Below are positions 26,786 through 35,610 of a stretch of DNA of 64,000 nucleotides, one piece after another. The first letter of the stretch is position 1; the number at the start of each line of letters is the position of its first letter. Made by a program: the position numbers and the translations under genes. The notes beneath the pieces are model-generated. The model saw nothing but the letters and a program-made list of their open reading frames with translations. It had not been told where the DNA came from and did no database searches. This stretch comes from Curtobacterium sp. 458 (lineage in GTDB: Bacteria; Actinomycetota; Actinomycetes; Actinomycetales; Microbacteriaceae): contig NZ_CP129104.1 in assembly GCF_030406605.1 (NCBI RefSeq), positions 3,176,687 through 3,240,686 of the forward strand, in the 5' to 3' direction.

Positions 26786-28104
26786 GCGGAGGTGTTCCCT
26801 GTCGTGGTGGGCGTGGAGTCGTCGAGGGCGTGCTCGACGTCGGCGAGGGCGTCGGTCCGCTCGGCGAGGACGGAGACGAGGTGGCGGCGCTTGCCCTCCA
26901 CCCGCTCGGCGACGAGCACGATGCCGTCGACGGTGACCCGGTCGCCACGGGTGGCGAGGTGGCCGAGTTCCTTGACGAGCAGGCCGCCCGCCGTGTCGAC
27001 GTCGTCGTCATCGAGCTCGATGCCGAAGAGGTCGCCCAGTTCGTCGACGGGCATCCGGGCCGAGATGCGCCAGACGCCTGGCTCCACCTCGACCCGGTCG
27101 ACCACGGCGCGGTCGTACTCGTCCGAGATGTCGCCGACGAGCTCCTCGATGAGGTCCTCCATCGTGACGAGCCCGGCGACCCCGCCGTACTCGTCGACCA
27201 CGAGCAGCAGGTGGTTCTTGCCCGCCTGCATCGCACGCAGCGTGTCGTCCGCGGCCTTCGACTCCGGGACGAACCCGGCCGGGCGCAGCAGACCCGTCAC
27301 CGGCTCGGCGCCGGCTCCCGGACGCTCGTAGAGCGCACGGGACACGTCACGGAGGTACAGGACGCCGAGCACGTCGTCGCTGTCCTTCCCCGTGACCGGC
27401 ATCCGGGACACGCCCGCGACGAGGAACTGCTCCATGGCGGCCGCCAGCGTGTCGGCGCCGTCGACGGTGATCATGTCGGTGCGCGGCACCATGACCTCGC
27501 GCACGAGCGTGTCGCTGAACTCGAACACGGAGTGGATGAGCTCGCGGTCGTCCGCTTCGAGGACGTTGCTCTCGGCGGCCTCGTCGACGAGCGACAGCAG
27601 CTGCTCCTCGCTCGACACCGTCGAGGCGCTGCGACCACGGCCGGGGGTGACCCGGTCGCCGATGGCCACGAGGAGTCCGGCGAGCGGCCCGAGCACGATG
27701 CGGACGGCGCGGACGAGGCCGCCCGTGACCGCGATCAGGCGCTCGGCGTGCGCGCGTCCGACACTCCGGGGGCTCGAGCCGACGAGGACGAACGACACCG
27801 CGGTCATCACGGCGGCGGAAACGATGAGCGCCACCCACCAGGTGTCGAAGACGGTCACGAGGGCGATCGTCACGAGCACCGCGGCGGCCGTCTCGGCGAG
27901 CACGCGGACGAAGTTCAGGGCGTTGACGTGCGCGCCGACGTCGTCGCCGATCGCCTCGATCGCACGACGACGCTTGGCGCCCCGCGCGATCTCGTCGAGG
28001 TCGGCGCGGGACAGCACGGAGAGCGCCGCGTCGGACGCCGCGAGCACACCGCCGCCGACGACCAGCACGAACGCCACCGCGAGCAGGACGGCGACGAGCA
28101 GCAT
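26782..28104 (-). CDS. CNNM/HlyC/CorC-family transporter-associated protein
   Basis: 440-residue membrane protein of the DUF21-CBS group, linked to magnesium/cobalt efflux. It has an N-terminal DUF21 domain with three to four helices (about 1-170), a CBS pair (from about residue 205, with the typical VMVPRTDMITVD and MPVTGKDSDDVLGVLYLRD segments and NHLLLVVDEYGGVAGLVTMED) and a C-terminal CorC_HlyC domain. It sits between ybeY and era, a conserved actinobacterial order, with a 4-bp gap and a 4-bp overlap. The ion transported is not shown by sequence. Confidence 0.92.
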   Translation of the reverse strand: MLLVAVLLAVAFVLVVGGGVLAASDAALSVLSRADLDEIARGAKRRRAIEAIGDDVGAHVNALNFVRVLAETAAAVLVTIALVTVFDTWWVALIVSAAVMTAVSFVLVGSSPRSVGRAHAERLIAVTGGLVRAVRIVLGPLAGLLVAIGDRVTPGRGRSASTVSSEEQLLSLVDEAAESNVLEADDRELIHSVFEFSDTLVREVMVPRTDMITVDGADTLAAAMEQFLVAGVSRMPVTGKDSDDVLGVLYLRDVSRALYERPGAGAEPVTGLLRPAGFVPESKAADDTLRAMQAGKNHLLLVVDEYGGVAGLVTMEDLIEELVGDISDEYDRAVVDRVEVEPGVWRISARMPVDELGDLFGIELDDDDVDTAGGLLVKELGHLATRGDRVTVDGIVLVAERVEGKRRHLVSVLAERTDALADVEHALDDSTPTTTGNTSA

Positions 28105-28108
28105 CAGG

Positions 28109-28570
28109 TCACCGCCCTCGGTGCTGGGCGGCGAACGCGGAGAGGATCTCGCCCTGGATGCCGAACATCTCGGCCTTCTCCTCCGGCTCCGCGTGGTCGA
28201 AGCCGAGGAGGTGCAGGATCCCGTGGCACGTGAGCAGCAGCATCTCGTCGGTCGTGGAGTGTCCGGCCGTCTTCGCCTGTTCCTCCGCCACCTGCGGGCA
28301 GAGCACGATGTCGCCGAGGAGTCCGGCGGGCGTCGGGTCGTCCTCGGTGCCCGGGCGCAGTTCGTCCATCGGGAAGCTCAGGACGTCGGTCGGACCGGGC
28401 TCGTCCATCCACCGCACGTGCAGCTGCTCCATCGCGCCCTCGTCCACGAGCACGATCGCGAGCTCCGCGTCGGCGTGGACGTGCATCGCGTCGAGCGCGA
28501 AGGAGGCGAGGCGCTGGATCGCGGCCTCGTCCACCTCCACCCCGGACTCGTTGTTGAGCTCGATGCTCAC
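28109..28570 (-). CDS. ybeY: Endoribonuclease YbeY
   Basis: 153-residue metal-dependent RNase involved in 16S rRNA maturation and ribosome quality control. The zinc-binding signature [11 protein letters not shown] is intact (three histidines), and the preceding VLSFPMDE and GDIVLCP motifs are typical. The ATG at 28570 overlaps the phoH stop as ATGA, so the two are co-translated. Standard order phoH-ybeY-CNNM-era. Confidence 0.96.
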   Translation of the reverse strand: MSIELNNESGVEVDEAAIQRLASFALDAMHVHADAELAIVLVDEGAMEQLHVRWMDEPGPTDVLSFPMDELRPGTEDDPTPAGLLGDIVLCPQVAEEQAKTAGHSTTDEMLLLTCHGILHLLGFDHAEPEEKAEMFGIQGEILSAFAAQHRGR

Positions 28571-29691
28571 CGGTTCCCTCCTCGGGAGTCGTTCTGCGGG
28601 TACGGGGAGCGCTGCCGGTCCTGCGGCGGACGGCCGCGACGCTCGGCGCGGTTGACGCCTGCGGGGTTGCCCTCCGCTGCCGAGCCGCGACCGCCGGGAC
28701 GGTACCCGGCCTGCTCGGCGAGGCGCTCCTCGTCGTAGACGGTGTACGCGTCCACGATGCGCCCGACGAGCGTGTGCCGGACGACGTCCTCGCTGCCGAG
28801 GCGGGCGAAGTGGATGTCGTCGACCTCGTCGAGGATCCGTGTCACGAGCCGGAGCCCGGAGAGGTTGCCGGGCAGGTCGACCTGGGTGATGTCACCCGTG
28901 ACGACCATCTTCGACCCGAACCCGAGGCGCGTGAGGAACATCTTCATCTGCTCGGGCGTGGTGTTCTGCGCCTCGTCGAGGACCACGAACGAGTCGTTGA
29001 GCGTCCGCCCGCGCATGTACGCCAGCGGCGCGACCTCGACGGTGCCGGCCGCGAGGAGCTTCGGCACGAGCTCGGGGTCCATCATCTCGTTGAGGGCGTC
29101 GTACAGCGGCCGCAGGTACGGGTCGATCTTGTCGGTGAGCGTGCCGGGCAGGAACCCGAGCCGCTCGCCCGCCTCGACCGCCGGACGCGTGAGGATGATG
29201 CGGGTGACCTCGCGCCGCTGCAGCGCCTGCACGGCCTTCGCCATCGCCAGGTACGTCTTGCCGGTACCCGCCGGTCCGATCCCGAACGTGATGGTGTTCG
29301 CGTCGATCGCGTCGACGTACGCCCGCTGGCCGTCGGTCTTCGGGCGGACCGACTTGCCCCGGCTCGACACGATCGGCGTCCCGAAGGTGTCCGACGGCTT
29401 GCGGTCGTCGTCGAGGATGCGCGCCGACATCGGGATGTCGGCAGGGCCGATGTCCTGACCGCGCTTGACCATGCCGACGAGTTCGTCGACGAGGGCTCGG
29501 GCGCGGGCGACGTCGCGCTCCGGGCCGGTGAGGCTGACCTCGTTGCCGCGCACGACGACGCGGACCCCGGGGTACTGACGTTCGACGGTCTTGAGCAGCC
29601 GGTCCTGCGGACCCAGCAGCTGCACCATGGCGATGCCGTCGACGGTGAGCTCGGACGTGGCGTCCTGCTCGAGTGGTTCGTTATCCGGCAA
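28567..29691 (-). CDS. phoH: PhoH-family ATPase
   Basis: 374-residue cytoplasmic ATPase of the PhoH/PhoL type, usually found beside ybeY and thought to act in RNA metabolism. An N-terminal KH-like part ([26 protein letters not shown]) precedes the P-loop GPAGTGKT (residues 139-146), the [15 protein letters not shown] segment and the Walker [14 protein letters not shown]. The C-terminal tail is Arg/Gly/Pro-rich. I chose TTG at 29691: AGGAAGG lies 6 nt upstream, and the start then overlaps the HIT gene end by 11 nt. An ATG at 29628 is the fallback. Confidence 0.92.
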   Translation of the reverse strand: MPDNEPLEQDATSELTVDGIAMVQLLGPQDRLLKTVERQYPGVRVVVRGNEVSLTGPERDVARARALVDELVGMVKRGQDIGPADIPMSARILDDDRKPSDTFGTPIVSSRGKSVRPKTDGQRAYVDAIDANTITFGIGPAGTGKTYLAMAKAVQALQRREVTRIILTRPAVEAGERLGFLPGTLTDKIDPYLRPLYDALNEMMDPELVPKLLAAGTVEVAPLAYMRGRTLNDSFVVLDEAQNTTPEQMKMFLTRLGFGSKMVVTGDITQVDLPGNLSGLRLVTRILDEVDDIHFARLGSEDVVRHTLVGRIVDAYTVYDEERLAEQAGYRPGGRGSAAEGNPAGVNRAERRGRPPQDRQRSPYPQNDSRGGNR

Positions 29692-30034
29692 GGGTGCCTT
29701 CCTGCAGTTCACCTGCGAGTACGTGCGCGTGCACGTGGAACACGGTCTGACCGGCTGCTTCGCCGGTGTTGAACACGAGACGGTACTGGCCGCCGGCACG
29801 CTCGTCGGCGATGCGCTGCGCGGTGGCGACCACGTGGGCGAGGAGGTCGGGGTCCCCGGAGGCGAGCTCCGTCACGTTGCGGTACTGCTCGGTCTTCGGG
29901 ACGACGAGCACGTGGACGGGAGCCTTCGGCGCGATGTCCTCGAACGCGATGACGCGGTCGTCCTCGGCGACGACGGTCGCCGGGATCTCGCGCGCGATGA
30001 TCTTCGAGAAGACGCTGGGCGTGCTGGTGCTCAT
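29681..30034 (-). CDS. HIT-family nucleotide-binding protein
   Basis: 117-residue histidine-triad protein (HinT-like), likely a nucleoside phosphoramidase/AMP-lysine hydrolase. The triad HVHAH is at residues 100-104 within VFHVHAHVLAG; the N-terminus SVFSKIIAREIPATVVAEDD is typical. It lies between rsmE and phoH, with its 3' end overlapping the phoH start. Confidence 0.94.
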   Translation of the reverse strand: MSTSTPSVFSKIIAREIPATVVAEDDRVIAFEDIAPKAPVHVLVVPKTEQYRNVTELASGDPDLLAHVVATAQRIADERAGGQYRLVFNTGEAAGQTVFHVHAHVLAGELQEGTLAG

Positions 30035-30068
30035 GTCCCCATCGTAGAACGCGCCGCCGACGGCGGGC

Positions 30069-30806
30069 CTACCAGCGCCCGAGCCGCGTCTGGAGGATCG
30101 ACAGCGCCGCCGGACCCGCGGTCGAGGTCCGGAGCACGGTGTCGCCGAGTCGCACCCGCACGGCGCCCGCGGCGACCAGGCGGTCGAACTCGCTGCCGTC
30201 GATGCCGCCCTCGGGCCCGACGACGAGCGCGATGTCCTCGACGTCGGCCGGCGGCTCCCACGCGGAGAGGCGGACGTCGCCGACCGGGTCGAGCACGAGC
30301 ACCGCCCGTCCGACGCCGACGGTCCCCACGAGCTGCGCGGTCGTCACCGGCGCCTCGACGGCCGGCACCCGCGGACGGATCGCCTGCTTCGAGGCCTCGT
30401 GCGCGATGGCCTCCCACCGCGCACGGCCCTTCTCGACCTTCGCCCCCTCCCACCGGGAGACACTGCGGGCCGCCGACCACGGGACGATGCGGTCGACGCC
30501 GATCTCGGTCGACGCCTGCACGGCCATCTCGTCGCGACCGCCCTTGGCCAGGGCCTGCACGAGCGTCAGCGTGGGCGACGGCGCCGGGGAGACGTCCACC
30601 GCCGTGACCTCGAGCACGAGGGCGTCGCGGTCGGTGGTCACCACCGGTCCGGTCACCACGGTGCCGTTCCCGTCGCCCAGGCGCAGCGTCTCGCCGACCC
30701 GCACCCGCGCGACCGACACCGCGTGACGGCCTTCCGCCCCGCCCAGCGACACCTGGTCGCCGACGGTCACGCCGTCGAGCGCGGGCACGAGGTACAGCGA
30801 GGCCAT
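30069..30806 (-). CDS. rsmE: 16S rRNA (uracil-1498-N3)-methyltransferase
   Basis: 245-residue SPOUT-class methyltransferase that modifies m3U1498 of 16S rRNA. An N-terminal PUA-like domain (about 1-75) precedes the SPOUT domain with its C-terminal knot: LVVGPEGGIDGSEFDRL and VRLGDTVLRTSTAGPAAL, both diagnostic. The ATG overlaps the dnaJ stop by one base (TGATG). Same operon as dnaJ and HIT. Confidence 0.95.
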   Translation of the reverse strand: MASLYLVPALDGVTVGDQVSLGGAEGRHAVSVARVRVGETLRLGDGNGTVVTGPVVTTDRDALVLEVTAVDVSPAPSPTLTLVQALAKGGRDEMAVQASTEIGVDRIVPWSAARSVSRWEGAKVEKGRARWEAIAHEASKQAIRPRVPAVEAPVTTAQLVGTVGVGRAVLVLDPVGDVRLSAWEPPADVEDIALVVGPEGGIDGSEFDRLVAAGAVRVRLGDTVLRTSTAGPAALSILQTRLGRW

Positions 30807-31915
30807 CAGAAGTTGAAGAAGCGGTCGCGGAGCTTGCCGAACATGCCCTGCTGGAACCGGGCGAGCTGCGGCTTCGTCGCCTTGTGCGACTTCGCGAGCT
30901 GCTCGACCAGCTGGCGTTCCTTGTGCGAGAGCTTCGTCGGCGTCACGACCTGCACGCCGACGCGGAGGTCACCGCGCCCGGCGCCGCGCAGCTTCGTGAC
31001 GCCGCGGTCCTTGAGCACGAGCACGTCCGCGCTCTGGACACCGGGACGGATCTCGAGCTCGACCGGCCCGTCGAGACCGTCGATCGTCGCGGTGGTGCCG
31101 AGGATCGCGTCGGTCATCCCGACCTCGAGCGTCGCGAGCAGGTCGTCGCCGTCGCGGCTGAAGACGTCGTGGTGCCGCACCCGGATCTCGAGGTAGAGGT
31201 CACCCGAGGGGCCGCCGGCCGGACCGACCTCGCCCTGACCCGGCATCTGCAGGCGCAGCCCGGAGTCGACACCGGCGGGCACGTCGACCGGGATCGAGCG
31301 ACGGGCACGCACGCGGCCCTGGCCCTGGCACGTCGGACACGGGTTCGGGATCACGGTGCCGTAGCCGCGGCAGGTGCCGCACGGCGCGCTCGTGACGACG
31401 TTGCCGAGGAGCGAACGGACCTGGCGCTGGATGTGTCCGGAGCCGCCGCAGATGTCGCAGGTGCGCGGGCTCGTGCCCGGCGCACAGCACGAGCCGTGGC
31501 AGGTCTCGCACAGGACGGCCGTGTCGACCTCGACCTCCTTGTGGGTGCCGAAGACGACCTCGTCGAGGTCGACGTCGATGCGCAGCAGGGCGTCCTGCCC
31601 CCGCTCGGCACGACTGCGGGGACCGGAGCCCCGACCGCCGCCACCACCGCCGAAGAAGGCGTCGAAGATGTCGCTGAAGCCGCCGGCCCCGCCACCGAAC
31701 GGGCTGTCCGCCTGCGGTCCGGCGTCATACCGACGGCGCTGTTCGGGGTCGCTCAGCACGTCGTACGCGTGCGTCACGTCCTTGAAGCGCTCGGCGGCCT
31801 CCGGGCTGGGGTTCACGTCCGGGTGGAGTTCCCGCGCCAGGCGACGGTAGGCCTTCTTGATGTCGGCATCGGAGGCGTCCGGCTGGACGCCGAGGACGTC
31901 GTAGTGGTCTGCCAC
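30806..31915 (-). CDS. dnaJ: Chaperone DnaJ
   Basis: 369-residue type I J-protein. The J domain has HPD at residues 31-33, followed by a Gly/Phe-rich linker (FGGGAGGFSDIFDAFFGGGG), the four zinc-binding CxxCxGxx repeats (CETCHGSC, CDICGGSG, CGTCRGYG, CPTCQGQG) and the C-terminal substrate domains. The first repeat departs from the usual CxGxG. This is the hrcA-linked DnaJ (DnaJ2); the dnaK-grpE-linked one is not in the window. It follows hrcA by 87 bp, which contain a CTGGAGGC half-repeat at 31944-31958. Confidence 0.96.
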   Translation of the reverse strand: MADHYDVLGVQPDASDADIKKAYRRLARELHPDVNPSPEAAERFKDVTHAYDVLSDPEQRRRYDAGPQADSPFGGGAGGFSDIFDAFFGGGGGGRGSGPRSRAERGQDALLRIDVDLDEVVFGTHKEVEVDTAVLCETCHGSCCAPGTSPRTCDICGGSGHIQRQVRSLLGNVVTSAPCGTCRGYGTVIPNPCPTCQGQGRVRARRSIPVDVPAGVDSGLRLQMPGQGEVGPAGGPSGDLYLEIRVRHHDVFSRDGDDLLATLEVGMTDAILGTTATIDGLDGPVELEIRPGVQSADVLVLKDRGVTKLRGAGRGDLRVGVQVVTPTKLSHKERQLVEQLAKSHKATKPQLARFQQGMFGKLRDRFFNF

Positions 31916-32002
31916 GTATCCCTCAGAGAGTTTCGGTTCGGTCGGTCTGGAGGCCCGGTGCGGGTCGTGCGCGTGGGTCGCGCCGATCGCGGTGCGGGCC
32001 GG

Positions 32003-33022
32003 TCAATGTTCGCCCAGGAGCTTGGACAGGTACCGTGCGACGGCCCGGACGGCGGCCATGTTGCTGCCGTAGTCCATCCGCGTCGGCCCGAGCACTCCGA
32101 GCCGTGCCACCTCGCCGCCGGCGAGGTACCCGCCCGCGACGATGCTCGTGGCGTCGAGGCCGTACTCGGCGTTCTCGACCCCGATGCGCGCGGCCACGGC
32201 GATGTCGTCCACCTGCATCTCCCCGAACAGTCGGAGCAGGGTGACTTGTTCCTCGATCGCCTCGAGCACGGGGAAGAGTCCGCCGGAGAAGTCGGACTCG
32301 CTCTTCGCGAGGTTCGCCGCGCCGGCCATGAGCAGGCGGTCCTGGCGGTTCGCCGCCACCTGCTCGATGAGGGTCGCGACGACGACCCCGGCGAGGGGCT
32401 GGACGTCGGGGCGGAGCTGTTGGGGCACCGCCCGGAGCGCCCCGGGCACGTCCTGCAGGAGCAGCCCGACCGTCGCGCCGTTGACGACCGTGCGGAGTTC
32501 GGTGAGCGCGGACTCGTCGAGGCCGACGTCGCTCTCGACGACGCGCTGCTCGACGCGCGCGGTGTCGGTGATGAGCACGACCATGAGCCGTGTGTCACCG
32601 AGCCGGACCAGCTCGACGTGCTGCACCCGGGCGCGCACCATCGACGGGTACTGCACGAGGGCCACCTGGTTCGTCAGCTGGCTGAGCAGGCGGACCGTGC
32701 GGCCGAGGACGTCGTCGAGGTCACCCGACGCACCGAGGAAGGTCTCGATCGCGTGACGCTGTGCACTGGAGAGCGGGCGGGCGGCGGCCAGGTGGTCGAC
32801 GAACACCCGGTACCCCTTGTCGGTCGGCACCCGTCCGGACGACGTGTGCGGGGCGACGATGAGCTGCTCGTCCTCGAGCTGGGCCATGTCGTTGCGGATG
32901 GTCGCCGCACTGACCCCGAAGGCGTGGCGGTCGACGATGGACTTCGACCCGACCGGCTCGCGGGAAGCGACGTAGTCCCGCACGATGGCCTTGAGGACCT
33001 CGAGGCTGCGTTCGCTGACCAC
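32003..33022 (-). CDS. hrcA: Heat-inducible transcription repressor HrcA
   Basis: 339-residue repressor of chaperone genes that binds CIRCE sites. The N-terminal winged helix includes SERSLEVLKAIVRDYVASREPVG and the helix VSAATIRNDMAQLEDEQLI; the GAF-like and C-terminal parts show the family pattern through YGSNMAAVRAVARYLSKLL. GTG at 33022 has AAAGGGG upstream at proper spacing. A degenerate CIRCE lies 22 bp upstream of the start, so it likely represses itself and the downstream dnaJ-to-era genes. Confidence 0.95.
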   Translation of the reverse strand: MVSERSLEVLKAIVRDYVASREPVGSKSIVDRHAFGVSAATIRNDMAQLEDEQLIVAPHTSSGRVPTDKGYRVFVDHLAAARPLSSAQRHAIETFLGASGDLDDVLGRTVRLLSQLTNQVALVQYPSMVRARVQHVELVRLGDTRLMVVLITDTARVEQRVVESDVGLDESALTELRTVVNGATVGLLLQDVPGALRAVPQQLRPDVQPLAGVVVATLIEQVAANRQDRLLMAGAANLAKSESDFSGGLFPVLEAIEEQVTLLRLFGEMQVDDIAVAARIGVENAEYGLDATSIVAGGYLAGGEVARLGVLGPTRMDYGSNMAAVRAVARYLSKLLGEH

Positions 33023-33043
33023 TCGATCCCCTTTCCGTTCGCG

Positions 33044-33070
33044 TTGGCACTCTCGTGTGTCGACTGCTGA
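33044..33070. promoter_or_regulatory. CIRCE-like operator of hrcA
   Basis: On the minus strand TCAGCAGTC-N9-GAGTGCCAA matches the CIRCE consensus TTAGCACTC-N9-GAGTGCTAA at 7 of 9 and 8 of 9 arm positions with the exact 9-bp spacer. Confidence 0.75.
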
Positions 33071-33119
33071 TCCTACGCCCGACGGCCGACAACACGGGAC
33101 GTCCGTCGGCGCTCGTCGG

Positions 33120-33125
33120 TACGCT
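33120..33125 (+). promoter_or_regulatory. -10 box (TACGCT) of the DUF4870 gene
   Basis: TACGCT ends 6 nt before the ATG at 33132, with no ribosome-binding site, so the message is probably leaderless. Confidence 0.5.
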
Positions 33126-33131
33126 TCCCGC

Positions 33132-33530
33132 ATGACCCACGGACAGCAGCCCGGCGGCCCAGGCGGCCCCCAGTACCCGCCGAACTACCAGGCGCCCCAG
33201 CCGATGAGCCCCGAGGACCAGCGACTCTGGGCGACCCTGACGCACGTCGGCGCGATCTTCTTCAGCCTGCTCGTGCCGATCGTCGCGTACCTCGTGCTGC
33301 GCGATCGGGGCCAGTTCGTGCGCGAACACACTCGCCAGGCACTGAACTTCCACATCACCGCGGCGATCGCCGGAGTCGTGTGCGGCCTGCTCTCGATCAT
33401 CCTCATCGGCCTGATCCTGCTGCCGATCTTGGGTGTGCTCGTGATCGTGTTCTCGATCCTCGCCGCGATCGCCGCCAACCAGGGCCGCTTCTACAAGTAC
33501 CCGCTGTCGATCGAGTTCATCAAGCAGTAG
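33132..33530 (+). CDS. DUF4870 domain-containing membrane protein
   Basis: 132-residue small membrane protein. A Pro/Gln/Gly-rich cytoplasmic N-terminus of about 30 residues precedes the DUF4870 core: MSPEDQRLWATLTHVGAIF, helix FFSLLVPIVAYLVL, the RGQFVREHTRQALNFHIT segment, and a long double helix (IAGVVCGLLSIILIGLILLPILG and on). Function of the family is unknown. It is divergent from hrcA and convergent with hemW. Confidence 0.9.
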   Translation: MTHGQQPGGPGGPQYPPNYQAPQPMSPEDQRLWATLTHVGAIFFSLLVPIVAYLVLRDRGQFVREHTRQALNFHITAAIAGVVCGLLSIILIGLILLPILGVLVIVFSILAAIAANQGRFYKYPLSIEFIKQ

Positions 33531-33553
33531 CGGATCACCCGGGCGCCGAGGGC

Positions 33554-34771
33554 TCAGTCGAGCAGCTCGCGGACCACCGCGTCCGCGAGCAGCCGGCCCT
33601 GCCTGGTCAACTCGACCCGACCGCGCACCGCGGCCGAGCCGTCCACGAGACCACGTGCGATGAGCCCGGCGACACGGCCACGGGCCTCCCGGCGGAGTTC
33701 CGACGTGGCGAGCTCCCCGCGGACCCGCGCCGCGAGGAGCACGCGCTCGACGTACCGTGTCTCGTCGTCGAGGGTCTCGCGGCCGGCTGCCGGCGACTCC
33801 CCCGCGAGCACCCGGTTCGCGTACGCGGCCGGGTGCTTGACGTTCCACCAGCGGGTGCCGGCGACCGCGGAGTGCGCGCCCGGGCCGACGCCCCACCAGT
33901 CGTGACCCTTCCAGTAGGACAGGTTGTGGCGGCTCGCGTGGGCCTCGCCCCGTGCCCAGTTCGAGACCTCGTACCAGGAGTACCCGGCCGCACCGAGGAC
34001 GTCGTCGGCGAGCTCGTACATGTCGACGGCGAGGTCGTCGTCGGGAGCGGGCAGTTCGCCCCGGGCGACCATCCGCCCCATCGCGGTGCCCTCCTCGACG
34101 ATGAGCGAGTACGCCGAGACGTGGTCGGGCGCACAGGCGATCGCCGCATCGAGCGAGGTCCGCCAGTCGCGGAGGGACTCCCCCGGCGTCGAGTAGATGA
34201 GGTCGAGCGACACGTCGAGGCCCTGCTGCTTCGCGAGGTCCACCACGAGCGGCACCCGCTCCGGGTCGTGCGTGCGGTCGAGCGTGGCGAGGACGTGCGG
34301 CACCGCCGACTGCATGCCGTAGCTCACCCGGGTGAAGCCGCCCTCGCGGAGCGTCTGCAGCGATGCGCCGTCCACCGAGTCGGGGTTCGCCTCGGTGGTG
34401 ACCTCGGCGCCGGGCACGATGCCCCACGTCTCGTCGATCGCGCGGAGGATCATCACGAGGTCGTCGGCCGGCAGCATCGTCGGGGTCCCACCGCCGAAGA
34501 ACACCGTCGACACCGGACGACGCGGGACACCGGAGCGCTCGAGCACCGAGGCGGCGAAGCGGATCTCCTGCACCGCGTGGCCCGCGTAGTCGTCACGACG
34601 GACCCCGCGCAGCTCGGACGCCGTGTACGTGTTGAAGTCGCAGTACCCGCACCGGACCCGACAGAACGGCACGTGCACGTAGACGCCGAACGGGACGTCA
34701 CCCGCTCCCGGTCCGGGGGTGATCAGCCCGTCCGACGGAGCAGGATCGGCGATCGGCAGGGCGCTCGGCAT
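33554..34771 (-). CDS. hemW: Radical SAM family heme chaperone HemW
   Basis: 405-residue radical SAM protein, formerly called an oxygen-independent coproporphyrinogen oxidase-like enzyme, now seen as a heme chaperone. The [4Fe-4S] motif CRVRCGYC (Cys37, 41, 44) follows FGVYVHVPF, then the VFFGGGTPTMLP SAM segment and the C-terminal HemN_C domain. The start at 34771 is preferred; a second ATG at 34780 would leave only 19 bp to the divergent HAD gene. Confidence 0.93.
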   Translation of the reverse strand: MPSALPIADPAPSDGLITPGPGAGDVPFGVYVHVPFCRVRCGYCDFNTYTASELRGVRRDDYAGHAVQEIRFAASVLERSGVPRRPVSTVFFGGGTPTMLPADDLVMILRAIDETWGIVPGAEVTTEANPDSVDGASLQTLREGGFTRVSYGMQSAVPHVLATLDRTHDPERVPLVVDLAKQQGLDVSLDLIYSTPGESLRDWRTSLDAAIACAPDHVSAYSLIVEEGTAMGRMVARGELPAPDDDLAVDMYELADDVLGAAGYSWYEVSNWARGEAHASRHNLSYWKGHDWWGVGPGAHSAVAGTRWWNVKHPAAYANRVLAGESPAAGRETLDDETRYVERVLLAARVRGELATSELRREARGRVAGLIARGLVDGSAAVRGRVELTRQGRLLADAVVRELLD

Positions 34772-34799
34772 GGACTCCATTCTCGGTCATGATGGAGGC

Positions 34800-35492
34800 A
34801 TGGAGCACCACACCGTCCCCACCACGGTGCTGTGGGACATCGACGGCACCCTCGTGCTGAACGCCTCCTCGCCGGGCAACCTGTACCACCTGGCGCTCGA
34901 GCGGGCGGTCGGCCGTGACCTCACCCTGCGCGTCGGGCACCAGCACGGACGGACGGACGCCGGCCTCATCGCCGAGCACGTCCGGGCGCACGACCTCGAC
35001 GACGCACTCATCCCGACCGTGTCCGGGCATCTGCGCGACCTCACCGACGAACGCTTCCGTGCCGGTGACCACCGGAAGCCGGCGCCGGGTGCCCGCGACC
35101 TCCTCCGACGCTTCGCCGTGCTGGGCTGGCGCAACGGGCTGCTCACCGGCAACTCCGAGCACCGGGCACGCGTCAAGCTTCGTGGCGCGGGGTTCGACCT
35201 CGAGGCGTTCGACTGGGCCCACTCGTTCTTCGGCGACGAAGAGGTCGACCGAGCCGGCGTGACCGGACGTGCTGCCGCTGCGCTCCGTGGCGAGCGGGCC
35301 GTGATCGTCGGCGACACCCCGCGGGACGGCGAGGCCGCCGACGTGGCGGGCATCCCGTTCCTGGCGGTCGCGACAGGCGGCTACGACGTCGAGGCGCTCC
35401 GGTCGACGAGTGCGGTCGCGGTCGCGCGCGACTGCGTGCAGGACGTGCAGCTGATCGAGGACGCGATCGCCGCGCTCGCGCCCCTGCGCTGA
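34800..35492 (+). CDS. HAD-superfamily hydrolase
   Basis: 230-residue HAD phosphatase. Motif I is WDIDGTL with nucleophile Asp13 and acid Asp15, motif II is LLTGNS, the motif III lysine is probably in ARVKLRGAG, and motif IV is VIVGDTPRDGEAA. A helical cap lies between motifs I and II, as in phosphoglycolate phosphatase/PGMB-like proteins. Substrate unknown. It is divergent from hemW with 28 bp between the starts and converges on the DUF1990 gene, separated by a long hairpin. Confidence 0.9.
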   Translation: MEHHTVPTTVLWDIDGTLVLNASSPGNLYHLALERAVGRDLTLRVGHQHGRTDAGLIAEHVRAHDLDDALIPTVSGHLRDLTDERFRAGDHRKPAPGARDLLRRFAVLGWRNGLLTGNSEHRARVKLRGAGFDLEAFDWAHSFFGDEEVDRAGVTGRAAAALRGERAVIVGDTPRDGEAADVAGIPFLAVATGGYDVEALRSTSAVAVARDCVQDVQLIEDAIAALAPLR

Positions 35493-35514
35493 CGGGCAGT
35501 GGCCCGGGCGGCCA

Positions 35515-35584
35515 CCGAGACTCCGCTCCGCGGACACCTGCGCGCTGTCCGGGCCGCGGAACTGTCCGCCGAGCCGAGTCTCGG
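35515..35584. terminator. Bidirectional hairpin between convergent genes
   Basis: CCGAGACTC (35515-35523) pairs with GAGTCTCGG (35576-35584), and inside it GCGGACA (35530-35536) pairs with TGTCCGC (35563-35569). It sits in the 118-bp gap between the converging HAD and DUF1990 genes. Confidence 0.6.
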
Positions 35585-35610
35585 CGTGGGCGATGTCAGG
35601 CGCGGAGGGG

